The translations under genes and the position numbers were made by a program. From an uncultured Pelagibacteraceae bacterium (GTDB lineage: Bacteria; Pseudomonadota; Alphaproteobacteria; Pelagibacterales; Pelagibacteraceae), in the NCBI GenBank assembly GCA_902564385.1, contig CACFAT010000002.1, positions 62,001 through 126,000 of the forward strand: a DNA stretch of 64,000 nt, written 5' to 3'. This document shows, piece after piece, positions 49,130-57,900 of this stretch; positions within the stretch are counted from its first letter, which is position 1; every line of letters starts with the position of its first letter. A model generated the notes under the pieces. That model ran no database searches, was not told the DNA's origin, and saw nothing but the letters and a program-made list of their open reading frames with translations.

Positions 49130-50137
49130 ATGAACAACCCAATAAAAATTGCAGTTGATGCAATGGGTGGTGAAAATTCTCCAGATAAAATAATTAGAGG
49201 AATTGAAATCCACAATAAGAACTCAAATAATATTTTTTATAATATCTTTGGAGATGAGAATTTAATTATCCCATTAATAAAAAAAACAAGATTAAAAACT
49301 TCTGATTACAAAATAAATCACACGCAAAATTTTATAAAAGATGAAGATAGTCCACTATCAGCTGCAAAAAAAGGGAAAGATACCAGTATGTGGCTTTCAA
49401 TTGAGAGTTTAAAAAATCAAGATTCAGACGCTATAGTATCTGCTGGAAATACTGGAGCTTTATTTGTAATTGCTAAATTGAATTTAAAAATGATTGAAAA
49501 AATTGATAAACCAGCTCTATCAGCTTTGTGGCCAAATAAAAATGGTATGAATGTTGTTCTAGATTTGGGTGCAAATATTGAATGTAGTGAAAAAAATCTA
49601 GTTGATTTTAGTTTAATGGGATCTGCATTGCATAAATCATTATTTGATAAAGAGGAAGCCAAAGTAGCTTTGTTAAATATTGGATCTGAAGAACTCAAGG
49701 GAAATAGTATTATAAAAAATACATACCAAATGCTTAATGAAAATAATAACTCATTATTTAAATTTGAAGGATACATAGAGGGTAATCATATCATGGATGG
49801 GAAAGTAAATGTAATAGTAACAGATGGTTTTACAGGAAATATTGCACTTAAAACAGCAGAGGGTACTGCAAATTTTATAACTTCTGAATTAAAATATGCT
49901 TTAAATTCTTCAATAATGGGTAAAATTTCCACTTTGCTAAATATTAGTAATTTAAGAAAATTTAAAAATAAACTTGATCCAAGGTTATATAATGGAGCTA
50001 TTCTGTTAGGTCTAGATAAACCAGTAATTAAAAGTCATGGGGCTACAGATGAAGTTGGATTTGCAAATTCACTAAAGGTTTGTGAAAAAATAATTAAAGG
50101 CAACCTAATAGATAAAATTAAAAAAAATATTATTTAA
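49130..50137 (+). CDS. plsX: Phosphate acyltransferase PlsX
   Basis: Makes acyl phosphate from acyl-ACP for PlsY (13287). IAVDAMGGENSPDKIIRG at the N-terminus, SAGNTGALFVIAKL near residue 105 and NVIVTDGFTGNIALKTAEG near residue 228 are family motifs. Length 335 is normal. Its TAA overlaps the ihfA ATG by one base. fabH, usually between plsX and ihfA, is not there. Confidence 0.96.
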   Translation: MNNPIKIAVDAMGGENSPDKIIRGIEIHNKNSNNIFYNIFGDENLIIPLIKKTRLKTSDYKINHTQNFIKDEDSPLSAAKKGKDTSMWLSIESLKNQDSDAIVSAGNTGALFVIAKLNLKMIEKIDKPALSALWPNKNGMNVVLDLGANIECSEKNLVDFSLMGSALHKSLFDKEEAKVALLNIGSEELKGNSIIKNTYQMLNENNNSLFKFEGYIEGNHIMDGKVNVIVTDGFTGNIALKTAEGTANFITSELKYALNSSIMGKISTLLNISNLRKFKNKLDPRLYNGAILLGLDKPVIKSHGATDEVGFANSLKVCEKIIKGNLIDKIKKNII

Positions 50138-50436
50138 TGAGAATTAATTTAACAAAAAAGGATATTATTAATTCTATTTATATGCAAATAGGATATACAA
50201 AATCAGTTTCAGAAAATCTTTTGGATGATCTTTTATCAATTATCTTAAATGAATTGATTTCAAAAAAAAAAGTAAAAATTCCTAAATTTGGCACTTTCAT
50301 TTTAAGAAATAAAAAAAGTAGGATGGGCAGAAATCCAAAAACTAGAGAAGAAAAAGTTATATCTGAAAGAAATGTAATTTTATTTAAAGCTTCTAAAGAA
50401 TTAAAGAATTATATAAATTCAAATGACAGAAAATAG
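50137..50436 (+). CDS. ihfA: Integration host factor alpha-type DNA-binding protein
   Basis: HU/IHF-family DNA-bending protein of 99 residues. LTKKDIINSIYMQIGYTKS at the N-terminus and the beta-arm region KIPKFGTFILRNKKSRMGRNPKTREE near residue 48 contain the conserved Pro that intercalates DNA. Position between plsX and a MerR gene is typical for ihfA in alphaproteobacteria. It overlaps the next gene by 14 bases. Confidence 0.9.
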   Translation: MRINLTKKDIINSIYMQIGYTKSVSENLLDDLLSIILNELISKKKVKIPKFGTFILRNKKSRMGRNPKTREEKVISERNVILFKASKELKNYINSNDRK

Positions 50437-50791
50437 AAAATTATATAAGTCGATTGGCGAAGTTGCTAAAATGTTAAATTTAATTAATAAAAAAAACGGA
50501 AAATTATCAACTTATACACTAAGGTATTGGGAAAAAGAATTTAAACAAATAAAACCATATATTTTTGCTGGCAATAGAAGGTATTATGATGAAAAATCAA
50601 TAGATATACTAAGAAATATTCATTATCTCTTAAAAAATAAAGGAATGACTATTAAAGGTGTCAAAAACCTATTAAATAATAATCAAACAGAACTTGACGA
50701 TGATAATAATAAAACTATAAACAGAAAAATTATAAAAACACAATTAAACAAAATATCTAACTTATTAAAGAAATTAAAAAGTAATGGCTAA
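50423..50791 (+). CDS. MerR-family transcriptional regulator
   Basis: Small (122 residues) DNA-binding protein. The winged helix has LYKSIGEVAKMLNL, TYTLRYWEKEFKQIKP and NRRYYDEKSIDILRNIHYLLKNKGMTIKG in the order typical of MerR. The C-terminal effector part is reduced to a short helix, so no ligand is evident. This ihfA-linked MerR is conserved across alphaproteobacteria. Its targets are not known to me. Confidence 0.87.
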   Translation: MTENRKLYKSIGEVAKMLNLINKKNGKLSTYTLRYWEKEFKQIKPYIFAGNRRYYDEKSIDILRNIHYLLKNKGMTIKGVKNLLNNNQTELDDDNNKTINRKIIKTQLNKISNLLKKLKSNG

Positions 50792-50975
50792 GAAAACTCA
50801 TGTAAAAGTAAGACTAGTTCCAGAGTCTAAACCTGATAGTCCTTTTTTTTATTATGTAAAAAAACCTGCTGGTGGAGAGAAAGCCAAGGTTAAATTAAAA
50901 GCTAAAAAATATAATCCCTCAACTAGAAAGCACGAGGTCTTTATAGAAAAAAAGTTACCACCCCATAGTAAATAA
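50784..50975 (+). CDS. rpmG: 50S ribosomal protein L33
   Basis: Sixty-three residues with PFFYYVKKPAGGEKAKVKLKAKKYNPSTRKH, the L33 pattern of alternating basic and aromatic residues ending in a KYNP-x-RKH motif. It is slightly longer than the usual 50-55. The zinc cysteines found in some L33 proteins are absent (C-minus form). It overlaps the MerR gene by eight bases. Confidence 0.93.
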   Translation: MAKKTHVKVRLVPESKPDSPFFYYVKKPAGGEKAKVKLKAKKYNPSTRKHEVFIEKKLPPHSK

Positions 50976-50976
50976 A

Positions 50977-51267
50977 TTACTTTTTCTTAAAATTTCGTTT
51001 TTCATAATCTATATATGACATAATCATATTTTTCCATATACGACTCGTTATCTTTGGATCAATTTTATTTTTAATTGATTTTTTTTTTATATTTTTAAGA
51101 ATTAATGATATTCTTTTTTTATCTACTATTTCGTGTTTGTATGTTTTAAGTTTAAGAACTTCTTTAACAATATTAGTTCTAATTTTTATCAATTTAATAA
51201 GCTTATTATCAAGAAGATCTAATTTTTTTCTTAATATGTTTAATTTTTTTTTCTTATCAGGCGACAT
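50977..51267 (-). CDS. Chorismate mutase, AroQ type
   Basis: Converts chorismate to prephenate for Phe/Tyr synthesis. The 96-residue all-helical protein has LRKKLDLLDNKLIKLIKIRTNIVKEV near residue 12 and VDKKRISLILKN near residue 48, the AroQ pattern of an Arg in helix 1 and Lys after the first turn. It is very Lys-rich. The fold is clear; whether all active-site residues are preserved is less certain. Confidence 0.8.
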   Translation of the reverse strand: MSPDKKKKLNILRKKLDLLDNKLIKLIKIRTNIVKEVLKLKTYKHEIVDKKRISLILKNIKKKSIKNKIDPKITSRIWKNMIMSYIDYEKRNFKKK

Positions 51268-51310
51268 TTGATCAATTGGAATTATAGATAAATATTATAT
51301 TTAAACAATT

Positions 51311-52327
51311 ATGTATACTGAAATTAATACAAAATTGAAAATTTACATATCAAATTGGTTGTTATTTATGTTTTTTTTGGTAGCAGCAATGATTGTTGTA
51401 GGAGGCTTAACAAGACTCACAGATTCTGGATTATCAATTACTGAATGGGAATTTTTCAAAGGCTTTTTTCCACCAATGAACAATGATTCTTGGTTAGCGT
51501 ATTTTGAATCATATAAACAAATTCCAGAATTTAAATTTCAAAATTATTCAATGACCTTGAGTGAATTCAAAGTGATATTTTGGTGGGAGTGGGCACATAG
51601 ATTTTTTGGACGTGTCATTGGTTTGGCTTTCCTAGTGCCTTTAATTTTTTTTACAATTAAAATAGGTATAAAAAAACTTTATAATTTTTACTTAATATTT
51701 TTTTTGATTTGTTTTCAAGGTTTTTTAGGTTGGTACATGGTTCAGAGTGGTCTTGTGAATAATTTAGATGTAAGTCATTTTAGATTATCTATACATCTTT
51801 TTTTTGCATTTATAATTTTATCTCTAATTTTTTGGAATTATCTAGGTTTAGTAAATTCAAATAAAAAAGATAAAAAAATTTGTTATTATATACCTGAATT
51901 TTTTTTGTTATTAATTTTCTTACAAATTATTATTGGTGCGTTTGTTTCGGGTATGGATGCAGGAAAAATATATAACACATGGCCATTAATGGGTAATTCT
52001 TATTTTCCTGATGATAATAATTTAATAAGTTTATTTAAAATATCTGCTTTTAGCGATCCATCGCTAGTTCAATACTTGCATCGAAATTTAGCTTATTTAA
52101 TATTTTTTATATATGTAGTAATTTCATATATAACTTATAAAAATAAAATATTTTATCTATTTAAATCTGTAATTATTTTAGGGTTAATTATTTTATTACA
52201 AATTATATTGGGAATTCTTACTGTTTTATCTGGTGCCAGTATTTTAACTGCTTCGTTACATCAATTTAGTTCAATATTATTAATTACATCAGCGCTTTAT
52301 TTTTTATACAAGAATAGATTTTGTTGA
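51311..52327 (+). CDS. ctaA: Heme A synthase (COX15/CtaA family)
   Basis: Inner-membrane enzyme oxidising heme O to heme A for cytochrome oxidase. Eight hydrophobic segments lie in 338 residues. VVGGLTRLTDSGLSITEWEF near residue 25 and FWWEWAHRFFGRVIGLAF near residue 89 carry His ligands, with VQYLHRNLAYLIFF near residue 255 in the second half. This is the alphaproteobacterial COX15-like layout. It is divergent from the chorismate mutase gene (43 bp). Confidence 0.94.
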   Translation: MYTEINTKLKIYISNWLLFMFFLVAAMIVVGGLTRLTDSGLSITEWEFFKGFFPPMNNDSWLAYFESYKQIPEFKFQNYSMTLSEFKVIFWWEWAHRFFGRVIGLAFLVPLIFFTIKIGIKKLYNFYLIFFLICFQGFLGWYMVQSGLVNNLDVSHFRLSIHLFFAFIILSLIFWNYLGLVNSNKKDKKICYYIPEFFLLLIFLQIIIGAFVSGMDAGKIYNTWPLMGNSYFPDDNNLISLFKISAFSDPSLVQYLHRNLAYLIFFIYVVISYITYKNKIFYLFKSVIILGLIILLQIILGILTVLSGASILTASLHQFSSILLITSALYFLYKNRFC

Positions 52328-53437
52328 TTATTTTTTTTCAATTACAAATAATTCATTGTTAAAATATAATCCTTTGTTTTTATTGACTATATCTTTTACA
52401 ACTTTTTGGTACTTATTTTTTCTTTCAGCATTCATTATTTGTTCATCTGATATTTGGTTAACATATACAGCAGCATTCCATGCTGAAAATATTAATGATG
52501 TAGCTATACCTCCACTAATTTCATTCGGTAATGCTCTTAAAACATATTTTATAGTTTGTTTTTTATTAAATTTTAATTTTTTCAAAATTTCATTATCAGT
52601 ATTGTTTTTTATATATTTAATTATTGATCCGTATAGTGAAGGAAATGGTTTTTCTTTTGGCCAGATTTTCTTTATAATTTTGTTTCCAGGATCGTTACCG
52701 CAAGCATGAACTACTACTAGTTTGCCTTTGTTATCCAATGATTTTATCATTGGATCTAAAACATATTTAACTTTTTTTTCTGCAGATATCCTTGATCTAT
52801 ACGGTTGAGAGGCAATTATTAAGTCATAACTATTTTTTCCATTATTTTTTTTTGGAATAACATTTTTTAGAGAAAATTCTTGATCTTTTCTATAAATTAC
52901 AATTACAGATGGCTCCTTGTATGTAGGATTTCCATTTCTCGGATTTCTTTCAATTTGCCATTTTTTATTTAGAAATTCTTGATTTAATCTTCTTAATTGA
53001 TTTGAAAAATCGAGCGAAGAATTTCCTTTAAGTTTAACTATTTTCCAATTCATTTTTTTTTGTTTATTTTTGTCATTTGATTTAAGCGCTGTAGACTCTA
53101 CATAATTTAGATTTGAAATAACAAATACTGTATTTTTATGTTCGACAAACCGATCTGGAAGTTTTTCAAGTCCTAATCTTACATCTTCCATACTTATCTC
53201 TTTTGTACTTACTAATAGAGGAATATGAGGCATTTTCTGATGACATTGTCTCATCACACTCATCAATAATGATCCATCACCCATACCTGCATCAAATATT
53301 TTTAATGCTGGAAATTTAGGTTTTAATTTTTGTACAATAGGTTTTAACGCATCAGCAATCTTATTTTTTTCATTAGTTGTTGTAACAAAAAGCAAATATT
53401 TTTGCCTATTATCAAAAAATCTAAAATTCTTTTTCAT
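52328..53437 (-). CDS. Unknown protein with a SAM-methyltransferase-like Rossmann motif
   Basis: I do not recognise a named family. The 369-residue protein has ALKIFDAGMGDGSLLMSVMRQ near residue 44, a glycine-rich nucleotide-binding motif like motif I of class I methyltransferases. YDLIIASQPYRSR near residue 205 and GKLVVVHACGNDPGN near residue 239 follow, resembling motifs III-V. No membrane segments are seen. It is third in a minus-strand run with metY and a hydrolase (16-bp gap) and abuts ctaA convergently. The substrate is unknown. Confidence 0.55.
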   Translation of the reverse strand: MKKNFRFFDNRQKYLLFVTTTNEKNKIADALKPIVQKLKPKFPALKIFDAGMGDGSLLMSVMRQCHQKMPHIPLLVSTKEISMEDVRLGLEKLPDRFVEHKNTVFVISNLNYVESTALKSNDKNKQKKMNWKIVKLKGNSSLDFSNQLRRLNQEFLNKKWQIERNPRNGNPTYKEPSVIVIYRKDQEFSLKNVIPKKNNGKNSYDLIIASQPYRSRISAEKKVKYVLDPMIKSLDNKGKLVVVHACGNDPGNKIIKKIWPKEKPFPSLYGSIIKYIKNNTDNEILKKLKFNKKQTIKYVLRALPNEISGGIATSLIFSAWNAAVYVNQISDEQIMNAERKNKYQKVVKDIVNKNKGLYFNNELFVIEKK

Positions 53438-53453
53438 AAGTGCTAAAATATAA

Positions 53454-54269
53454 TTATTTATTTGCTGGATAATTAGTTGTTATGAATTTTTTCAAAACAT
53501 TTAATACTCGATCAGCTTCCTCTAATAACATCATATGTCCGCAATTATCTATTATATCTATTTGACTTCCTTCAATTAATTTAGCTAGTTTTTTTCCTTC
53601 TTTAACTGGGCACATCTTATCGTCAGTAGCAAGTATGGAAAGGGTAGGGATTTTTATTTGTTTTGCAGCTTCAAAACCATTTTTGTAATTATCACATGCT
53701 CTAAAATCTACACCGAGGGTATTTTTTATTGTTCTAGTTTTTGCTAACATTGAACCCGTATTAATATGATATAGGCCTGGCACAGGATGACCACCAAAGT
53801 GACCCGCAGGCCCATGAGCCCAGTCCATCATTAATTCAACTGCTTTAGGATCATTATTTTCTGCTAAAGATAATAATTCTGGGTTCATTGGAATTGCACC
53901 AGCACCACCCATTAAACTTAAAGTTTTAATTTTATCAGGATTCCTTGCTGTACACTCAACTGTAACTAAGCATCCTTGTGAATGACCGACTAAAGAAGCT
54001 TCTTTATATCCAACCGCATCAATAACATCGCTTACCCAATCAGCCATATCCTCAATTGATTTTAAACTTTCACCCCCTGATAATCCATGACCAGGCATAT
54101 CTAAAGCTAAAACACTATATCCATGGAATGCAAAGTATCTTGTTTGCAAAACCCATGTCATATGAGTTAGTCCACTACCATGCACAAATATTATTAATGG
54201 CTTATTTTTATCGAAGGGTCTACCTCCCGTAGAAGCATAAACCTCGTTATTATTTACCTGAAACTTCAT
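53454..54269 (-). CDS. Alpha/beta hydrolase
   Basis: The 271-residue enzyme has the oxyanion motif IIFVHGSGLTHMTW near residue 27, the nucleophile elbow VGHSQGC near residue 94, the acid in ILATDDKMCP near residue 217 and the His in NCGHMMLLEE near residue 244. It is probably an esterase or small-molecule hydrolase; the substrate is not predictable. It overlaps metY by four bases, so a role tied to sulfur amino acid metabolism is possible but is only inferred. Confidence 0.85.
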   Translation of the reverse strand: MKFQVNNNEVYASTGGRPFDKNKPLIIFVHGSGLTHMTWVLQTRYFAFHGYSVLALDMPGHGLSGGESLKSIEDMADWVSDVIDAVGYKEASLVGHSQGCLVTVECTARNPDKIKTLSLMGGAGAIPMNPELLSLAENNDPKAVELMMDWAHGPAGHFGGHPVPGLYHINTGSMLAKTRTIKNTLGVDFRACDNYKNGFEAAKQIKIPTLSILATDDKMCPVKEGKKLAKLIEGSQIDIIDNCGHMMLLEEADRVLNVLKKFITTNYPANK

Positions 54270-55594
54270 TGATTGGATACGAGTCTAGGTTTCCTAGCAG
54301 CTCTAAATCCATTTTCAAAGTCATTTTTAATATCATCTATATCTTCAATACCGACTGATAATCTGATCATATCATGGGATAAACCCGCAAATTTTAATGT
54401 AGCTTCATCCATTTGAGAATGTGTTGCTGATGCTGGATGAATTACTAAAGTACGTGTATCACCTACATTCGCTAAGTGAGAGGCTAGTTTAACATTGTTA
54501 ATAAATGCTTCACCTGCAGCTTTTCCTCCTTTAATACCAAACGCAATCATTGATCCTTTGCCATTTGGTAACAATTTGCTTGCTAAATCATGATCGGGAT
54601 GATCTGGTACACTTGGATGTGAAACCCAAGCAACACTTTCATGACCCAATAAATACTCGACCATTTTTTCAGCATTCTCACAATGTTTTTTCATTCTGAC
54701 AGAAAGTGTCTCTATACCTTGTAACACATTCCATGCATTTTGAGGGCTTAGACAAGGACCAAAGTCTCTCATACCTTCTGCTCTTGCTTTCATCGTAAAT
54801 GCTGTTGGCCCAAATTCTTCAGCAAAAGATAATCCATGATAACCTTCATAAGGTTGAGTCATTGTTGGAAATTTATCATTTTGCATCCAGTCAAACTTAC
54901 CACCTTCAACAATTATACCAGCCATTGAAGATCCATGTCCTGCCATCCATTTAGTAAGTGAATGAACTACGATATCAGCACCGTGTTCTATAGGTTTGCA
55001 TAAATAAGGTGTTTGATAAGTTGCATCTACCATTAAAGGAATACCTGCGTCATGAGCTATTTTAGCAATCTCAGGCATATTCATTATTTCATTTCCTGGA
55101 TTACCTACAAGTTCTCCAAAAATACCTTTTGTATTTTTTTGAATTGCTTTTTTAAATCCTTCTGTATCTCTTGGTTTTACAAAAGTTGTTTTAATTCCAA
55201 ATTTTGGAAGTGTTAATCTAAATAAATTTACAGTTCCTCCATAAAGCTGGGATGATACAACTAAATGGTCACCTGCTTCACAAAGAGTCATAACTGCAAG
55301 AAATATTGCACTCATACCAGACGATGTAGCAAGTGCAGCTGTTCCACCCTCTAATGAAGCAACTCTCTCTTCTAAAACGGCAACTGTTGGATTTGATATC
55401 CTACTATAAATATGTCCACCCCTTTCTAAATTAAATAATGCTGCCGCATGATCTACATCATCAAATAGATATGAAGTTGTTTGGTATATTGGCACTTGTC
55501 TCGAACCAGCATTTTTATGAGGTTGATAACCTGCGTGTAAACTAAGGGTATCAAATTTATATGTTTTGGGATCCATTCCTTTTTTGTCTGACAT
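54266..55594 (-). CDS. metY: O-acetylhomoserine (thiol)-lyase / sulfhydrylase family enzyme
   Basis: PLP enzyme that makes homocysteine directly from sulfide and an activated homoserine. SRISNPTVAVLEERVASLEGG near residue 64 and the PLP Lys215 in VVHSLTKWMAGHGSSMAG are conserved. The C-terminal LANVGDTRTLVIHPASATHSQM has the Cys/Met gamma-synthase pattern. At 442 residues it is the MetY size. The ribosome-binding site is AGGAG nine bases before the ATG. Cystathionine gamma-synthase-like activity cannot be excluded. Confidence 0.92.
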   Translation of the reverse strand: MSDKKGMDPKTYKFDTLSLHAGYQPHKNAGSRQVPIYQTTSYLFDDVDHAAALFNLERGGHIYSRISNPTVAVLEERVASLEGGTAALATSSGMSAIFLAVMTLCEAGDHLVVSSQLYGGTVNLFRLTLPKFGIKTTFVKPRDTEGFKKAIQKNTKGIFGELVGNPGNEIMNMPEIAKIAHDAGIPLMVDATYQTPYLCKPIEHGADIVVHSLTKWMAGHGSSMAGIIVEGGKFDWMQNDKFPTMTQPYEGYHGLSFAEEFGPTAFTMKARAEGMRDFGPCLSPQNAWNVLQGIETLSVRMKKHCENAEKMVEYLLGHESVAWVSHPSVPDHPDHDLASKLLPNGKGSMIAFGIKGGKAAGEAFINNVKLASHLANVGDTRTLVIHPASATHSQMDEATLKFAGLSHDMIRLSVGIEDIDDIKNDFENGFRAARKPRLVSNQ

Positions 55595-55709
55595 TTAGTT
55601 GCTCCTGTTTAAATTTTAAGATTTATTATAAACAAATATTATCGCTTATTTATAGCCTATTTATTAGTTAAAACTATCAAAAATGTCTTAAGTTCTAACT
55701 GTATATCGT

Positions 55710-55738
55710 TTGACAATATATCGATTTATAAGTATTAA
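55710..55738 (+). promoter_or_regulatory. Probable promoter for rplM-rpsI
   Basis: A perfect TTGACA (55710-55715), 17-base spacer and TATTAA (55733-55738). A transcript would begin about seven bases later, only a few bases before the rplM ATG at 55749, so the mRNA would have almost no leader. The -35 box is also the first codon region of an upstream in-frame TTG, which is therefore unlikely to be a start. Confidence 0.55.
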
Positions 55739-55748
55739 TCCCGCAATT

Positions 55749-56207
55749 ATGACTAAATTTCTTAAAAAAGATGACCTCAATAGTAAATGGTTTGAAATTG
55801 ACGCAACTGGAGCTGTAGTTGGAAGACTAGCAACTGTTGTATCAAAAATTCTTAGAGGAAAAAACAAAACAACATTTACTCCTCATATGGATAGTGGAGA
55901 TTTTGTTGTTGTTAAAAACGTAGATCAATTAAAATTTACAGGGAATAAGTTTTCAAACAAAAAATATTATAGACATACTGGGCATCCTGGTGGAATTAAA
56001 GAAACAACACCTGAGGTATTACAATCTTCAAAACCAGGTGAAGTTTTAAAAATGGCAGTAAAGAGAATGTTACCTGGCGGTCCTTTAGCCAAAAAACAAC
56101 TAACTAAACTTAAGGTTTATTCAGGATCGGATCATCCTCATTCAGCACAAAACCCTGAAGTAATAGAAATTGGAAAACTTAATTCAAAAAATATTGTAAG
56201 AAATTAA
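55749..56207 (+). CDS. rplM: 50S ribosomal protein L13
   Basis: Early-assembly large-subunit protein. WFEIDATGAVVGRLATVVSKILRGKNK (about 13-39), DFVVVKNVDQLKFTGNK near residue 53 and MLPGGPLAKKQLTKLKVY near residue 105 are typical. ATG 55749 gives 152 residues; the frame is open upstream to 55710, but those residues overlap the promoter. It is followed by rpsI after one base, the universal rplM-rpsI pair. Confidence 0.97.
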   Translation: MTKFLKKDDLNSKWFEIDATGAVVGRLATVVSKILRGKNKTTFTPHMDSGDFVVVKNVDQLKFTGNKFSNKKYYRHTGHPGGIKETTPEVLQSSKPGEVLKMAVKRMLPGGPLAKKQLTKLKVYSGSDHPHSAQNPEVIEIGKLNSKNIVRN

Positions 56208-56208
56208 A

Positions 56209-56640
56209 ATGGAAACAAATCAATCTACATCTTCAAAACTAAAATTAGATTTTAAAGATGCAAAATATGCAACAGGTAGAAGAAAGACTTCAATTGCAAA
56301 AGTTTGGTTAAAAAAGGGTACTGGTAAAATTTACGTTAATGGTAAAAATTTAGATGATTATTTCACAAGAGCTACTCATAAAATGCAAATACTAAGACCT
56401 TTTGAAATTATCAATCAATCTACAGAATACGATGTTAGATCCCAAGTTGTTGGTGGTGGACATACAGGTCAAGCAGGAGCATTAGTACATGGTATATCTA
56501 GAGCACTATTACAATTTGATGAAAATCTAAAACCAACACTTAGAAAAGAAAAACTTACCACAAGAGATTCTAGATCAGTTGAGAGAAAAAAACCTGGTCG
56601 TGCAAAAGCTAGAAGAAGTTATCAATTCTCTAAAAGATAA
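56209..56640 (+). CDS. rpsI: 30S ribosomal protein S9
   Basis: Small-subunit head protein whose C-terminal tail reaches the P-site tRNA. ATGRRKTSIAKVWLKKGTGKIYVNG near residue 21, GGGHTGQAGALVHGISRAL near residue 82 and the C-terminal GRAKARRSYQFSKR are diagnostic. It has an N-terminal extension of about 20 residues (143 in total). Confidence 0.97.
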   Translation: METNQSTSSKLKLDFKDAKYATGRRKTSIAKVWLKKGTGKIYVNGKNLDDYFTRATHKMQILRPFEIINQSTEYDVRSQVVGGGHTGQAGALVHGISRALLQFDENLKPTLRKEKLTTRDSRSVERKKPGRAKARRSYQFSKR

Positions 56641-56673
56641 TATCATTTTATTAAACAACTGTTATACTAGAAT

Positions 56674-57696
56674 ATGTCTAAGATTAATGCATTAGTTGCT
56701 GGAGCTACCGGATACATAGGTATTCAATTGGTCAAATTATTAGTTAAACATAAAAGAGTTAAAATTAAATATCTTTGTGGTGATACCTCCGTAGGTAAGA
56801 AAATTAGCTCTTATGATAAATACTTTAATAAATATAAACTACCAAATATTGTTAAATTTAATAAAAAGTTGTTAAAAAATGTTGATGTTATATTTACTGC
56901 ATTACCTAATGGAGAGGCTCAAAAAATTTCAAAAAATTTACAAAATAAAAATATTTTAATTGATTTAGCGGCAGATTTTAGACTTAAATCAGCCAGTGAT
57001 TATTTGAAATGGTATAAAATCAAACACAATGCTCCTAAATTAATCAAAAAAAGTATTTATTCATTACCTGAGTTAAATAATAAAAATATTAAGAAATATA
57101 AGATAATTTCTTGTCCAGGCTGTTATCCAACATCGATTTTATTACCCCTAGTACCTTTAATTAAAAAAAATATTGTTAAATCAAACAATATCATAATTGA
57201 TTCTAAATCTGGTTATTCAGGTGCAGGCAGAAATATTCATAAAAAATATAACAACAAATTTTTAAATGAGACATTGAGTGCTTATGGTTTAGCTTTTCAC
57301 AGACACAATTCAGAAATTGATCAGGAACTAAAAATAAAAACTGGCAAAATGGTAAAATTTCAATTTACACCCCATCTTTCACCAATGTTTAGAGGAATAT
57401 TAACTACTATGTATTTAGATCTAAAAAGAAATGATTCTCTTGAAAAAATTTATTCTTTATTAAAAAAATATTACAAAAATAATAAATTTATTAAAATTTT
57501 GAAACCAAATACTTTTTTAGGAACTAATGAAGTAATAAATACAAATAATTGTCATATTTCTGTGTGTGAAAGCAAATATAAGAATAAAATTATTATATTG
57601 TCAGCAATAGATAATTTGATTAAGGGTGGTAGTGGACAAGCTGTTCAAAATATGAATATTTTATTTGGATATAAGTCTGAGGAAGGATTAAATTGA
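56674..57696 (+). CDS. argC: N-acetyl-gamma-glutamyl-phosphate reductase
   Basis: Third step of arginine synthesis. The NAD(P)-binding VAGATGYIGIQLVKLL is near residue 8 and the catalytic Cys is in SCPGCYPTSILLPL near residue 149. The His motif FHRHNSEIDQEL is near residue 208, and the C-terminal NLIKGGSGQAVQNMNI is conserved. Length 340 is normal. The gene order rplM-rpsI-argC is common in alphaproteobacteria. Confidence 0.95.
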   Translation: MSKINALVAGATGYIGIQLVKLLVKHKRVKIKYLCGDTSVGKKISSYDKYFNKYKLPNIVKFNKKLLKNVDVIFTALPNGEAQKISKNLQNKNILIDLAADFRLKSASDYLKWYKIKHNAPKLIKKSIYSLPELNNKNIKKYKIISCPGCYPTSILLPLVPLIKKNIVKSNNIIIDSKSGYSGAGRNIHKKYNNKFLNETLSAYGLAFHRHNSEIDQELKIKTGKMVKFQFTPHLSPMFRGILTTMYLDLKRNDSLEKIYSLLKKYYKNNKFIKILKPNTFLGTNEVINTNNCHISVCESKYKNKIIILSAIDNLIKGGSGQAVQNMNILFGYKSEEGLN

Positions 57697-57899
57697 TGAG
57701 AATACTGATAATTTTATTAATTTTTTTATTTATAAATAATTGTTCTAACCAAAAATTTGGTTCTTTTTTAAAGAAAAAAAATGATGATATGGTTGAAAAA
57801 CCAAATTTAGATATTGATAAAAATATTTCTTTCGAAGATTTTAAAAATAAAATTATTAATTATGGAAAAAAAAGTAGTTTTCCAAGTTTAGATGATTGA
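57696..57899 (+). CDS. Small predicted lipoprotein of unknown function
   Basis: Sixty-seven residues: a hydrophobic signal (MRILIILLIFLFINNC) ending in a candidate lipid-attachment Cys16, then a charged tail ending GKKSSFPSLDD. ATG 57696 is preferred over TTG 57693. It shares one base with argC and overlaps the hom reading frame, so it is clearly transcribed within this operon. No family is recognised. Tiny lipoproteins next to amino acid genes are known in other proteobacteria, but I cannot equate them. Confidence 0.6.
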   Translation: MRILIILLIFLFINNCSNQKFGSFLKKKNDDMVEKPNLDIDKNISFEDFKNKIINYGKKSSFPSLDD

Positions 57900-57900
57900 T

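Noticed and set aside
55595..55709. Possible SAM riboswitch upstream of metY
   Set aside because: SAM-II and SAM-V elements are known before sulfur genes in marine alphaproteobacteria. However, the leader read on the minus strand lacks the conserved GCTAAAAAGG-type core and pairing pattern I would need. A covariance-model search would settle it.
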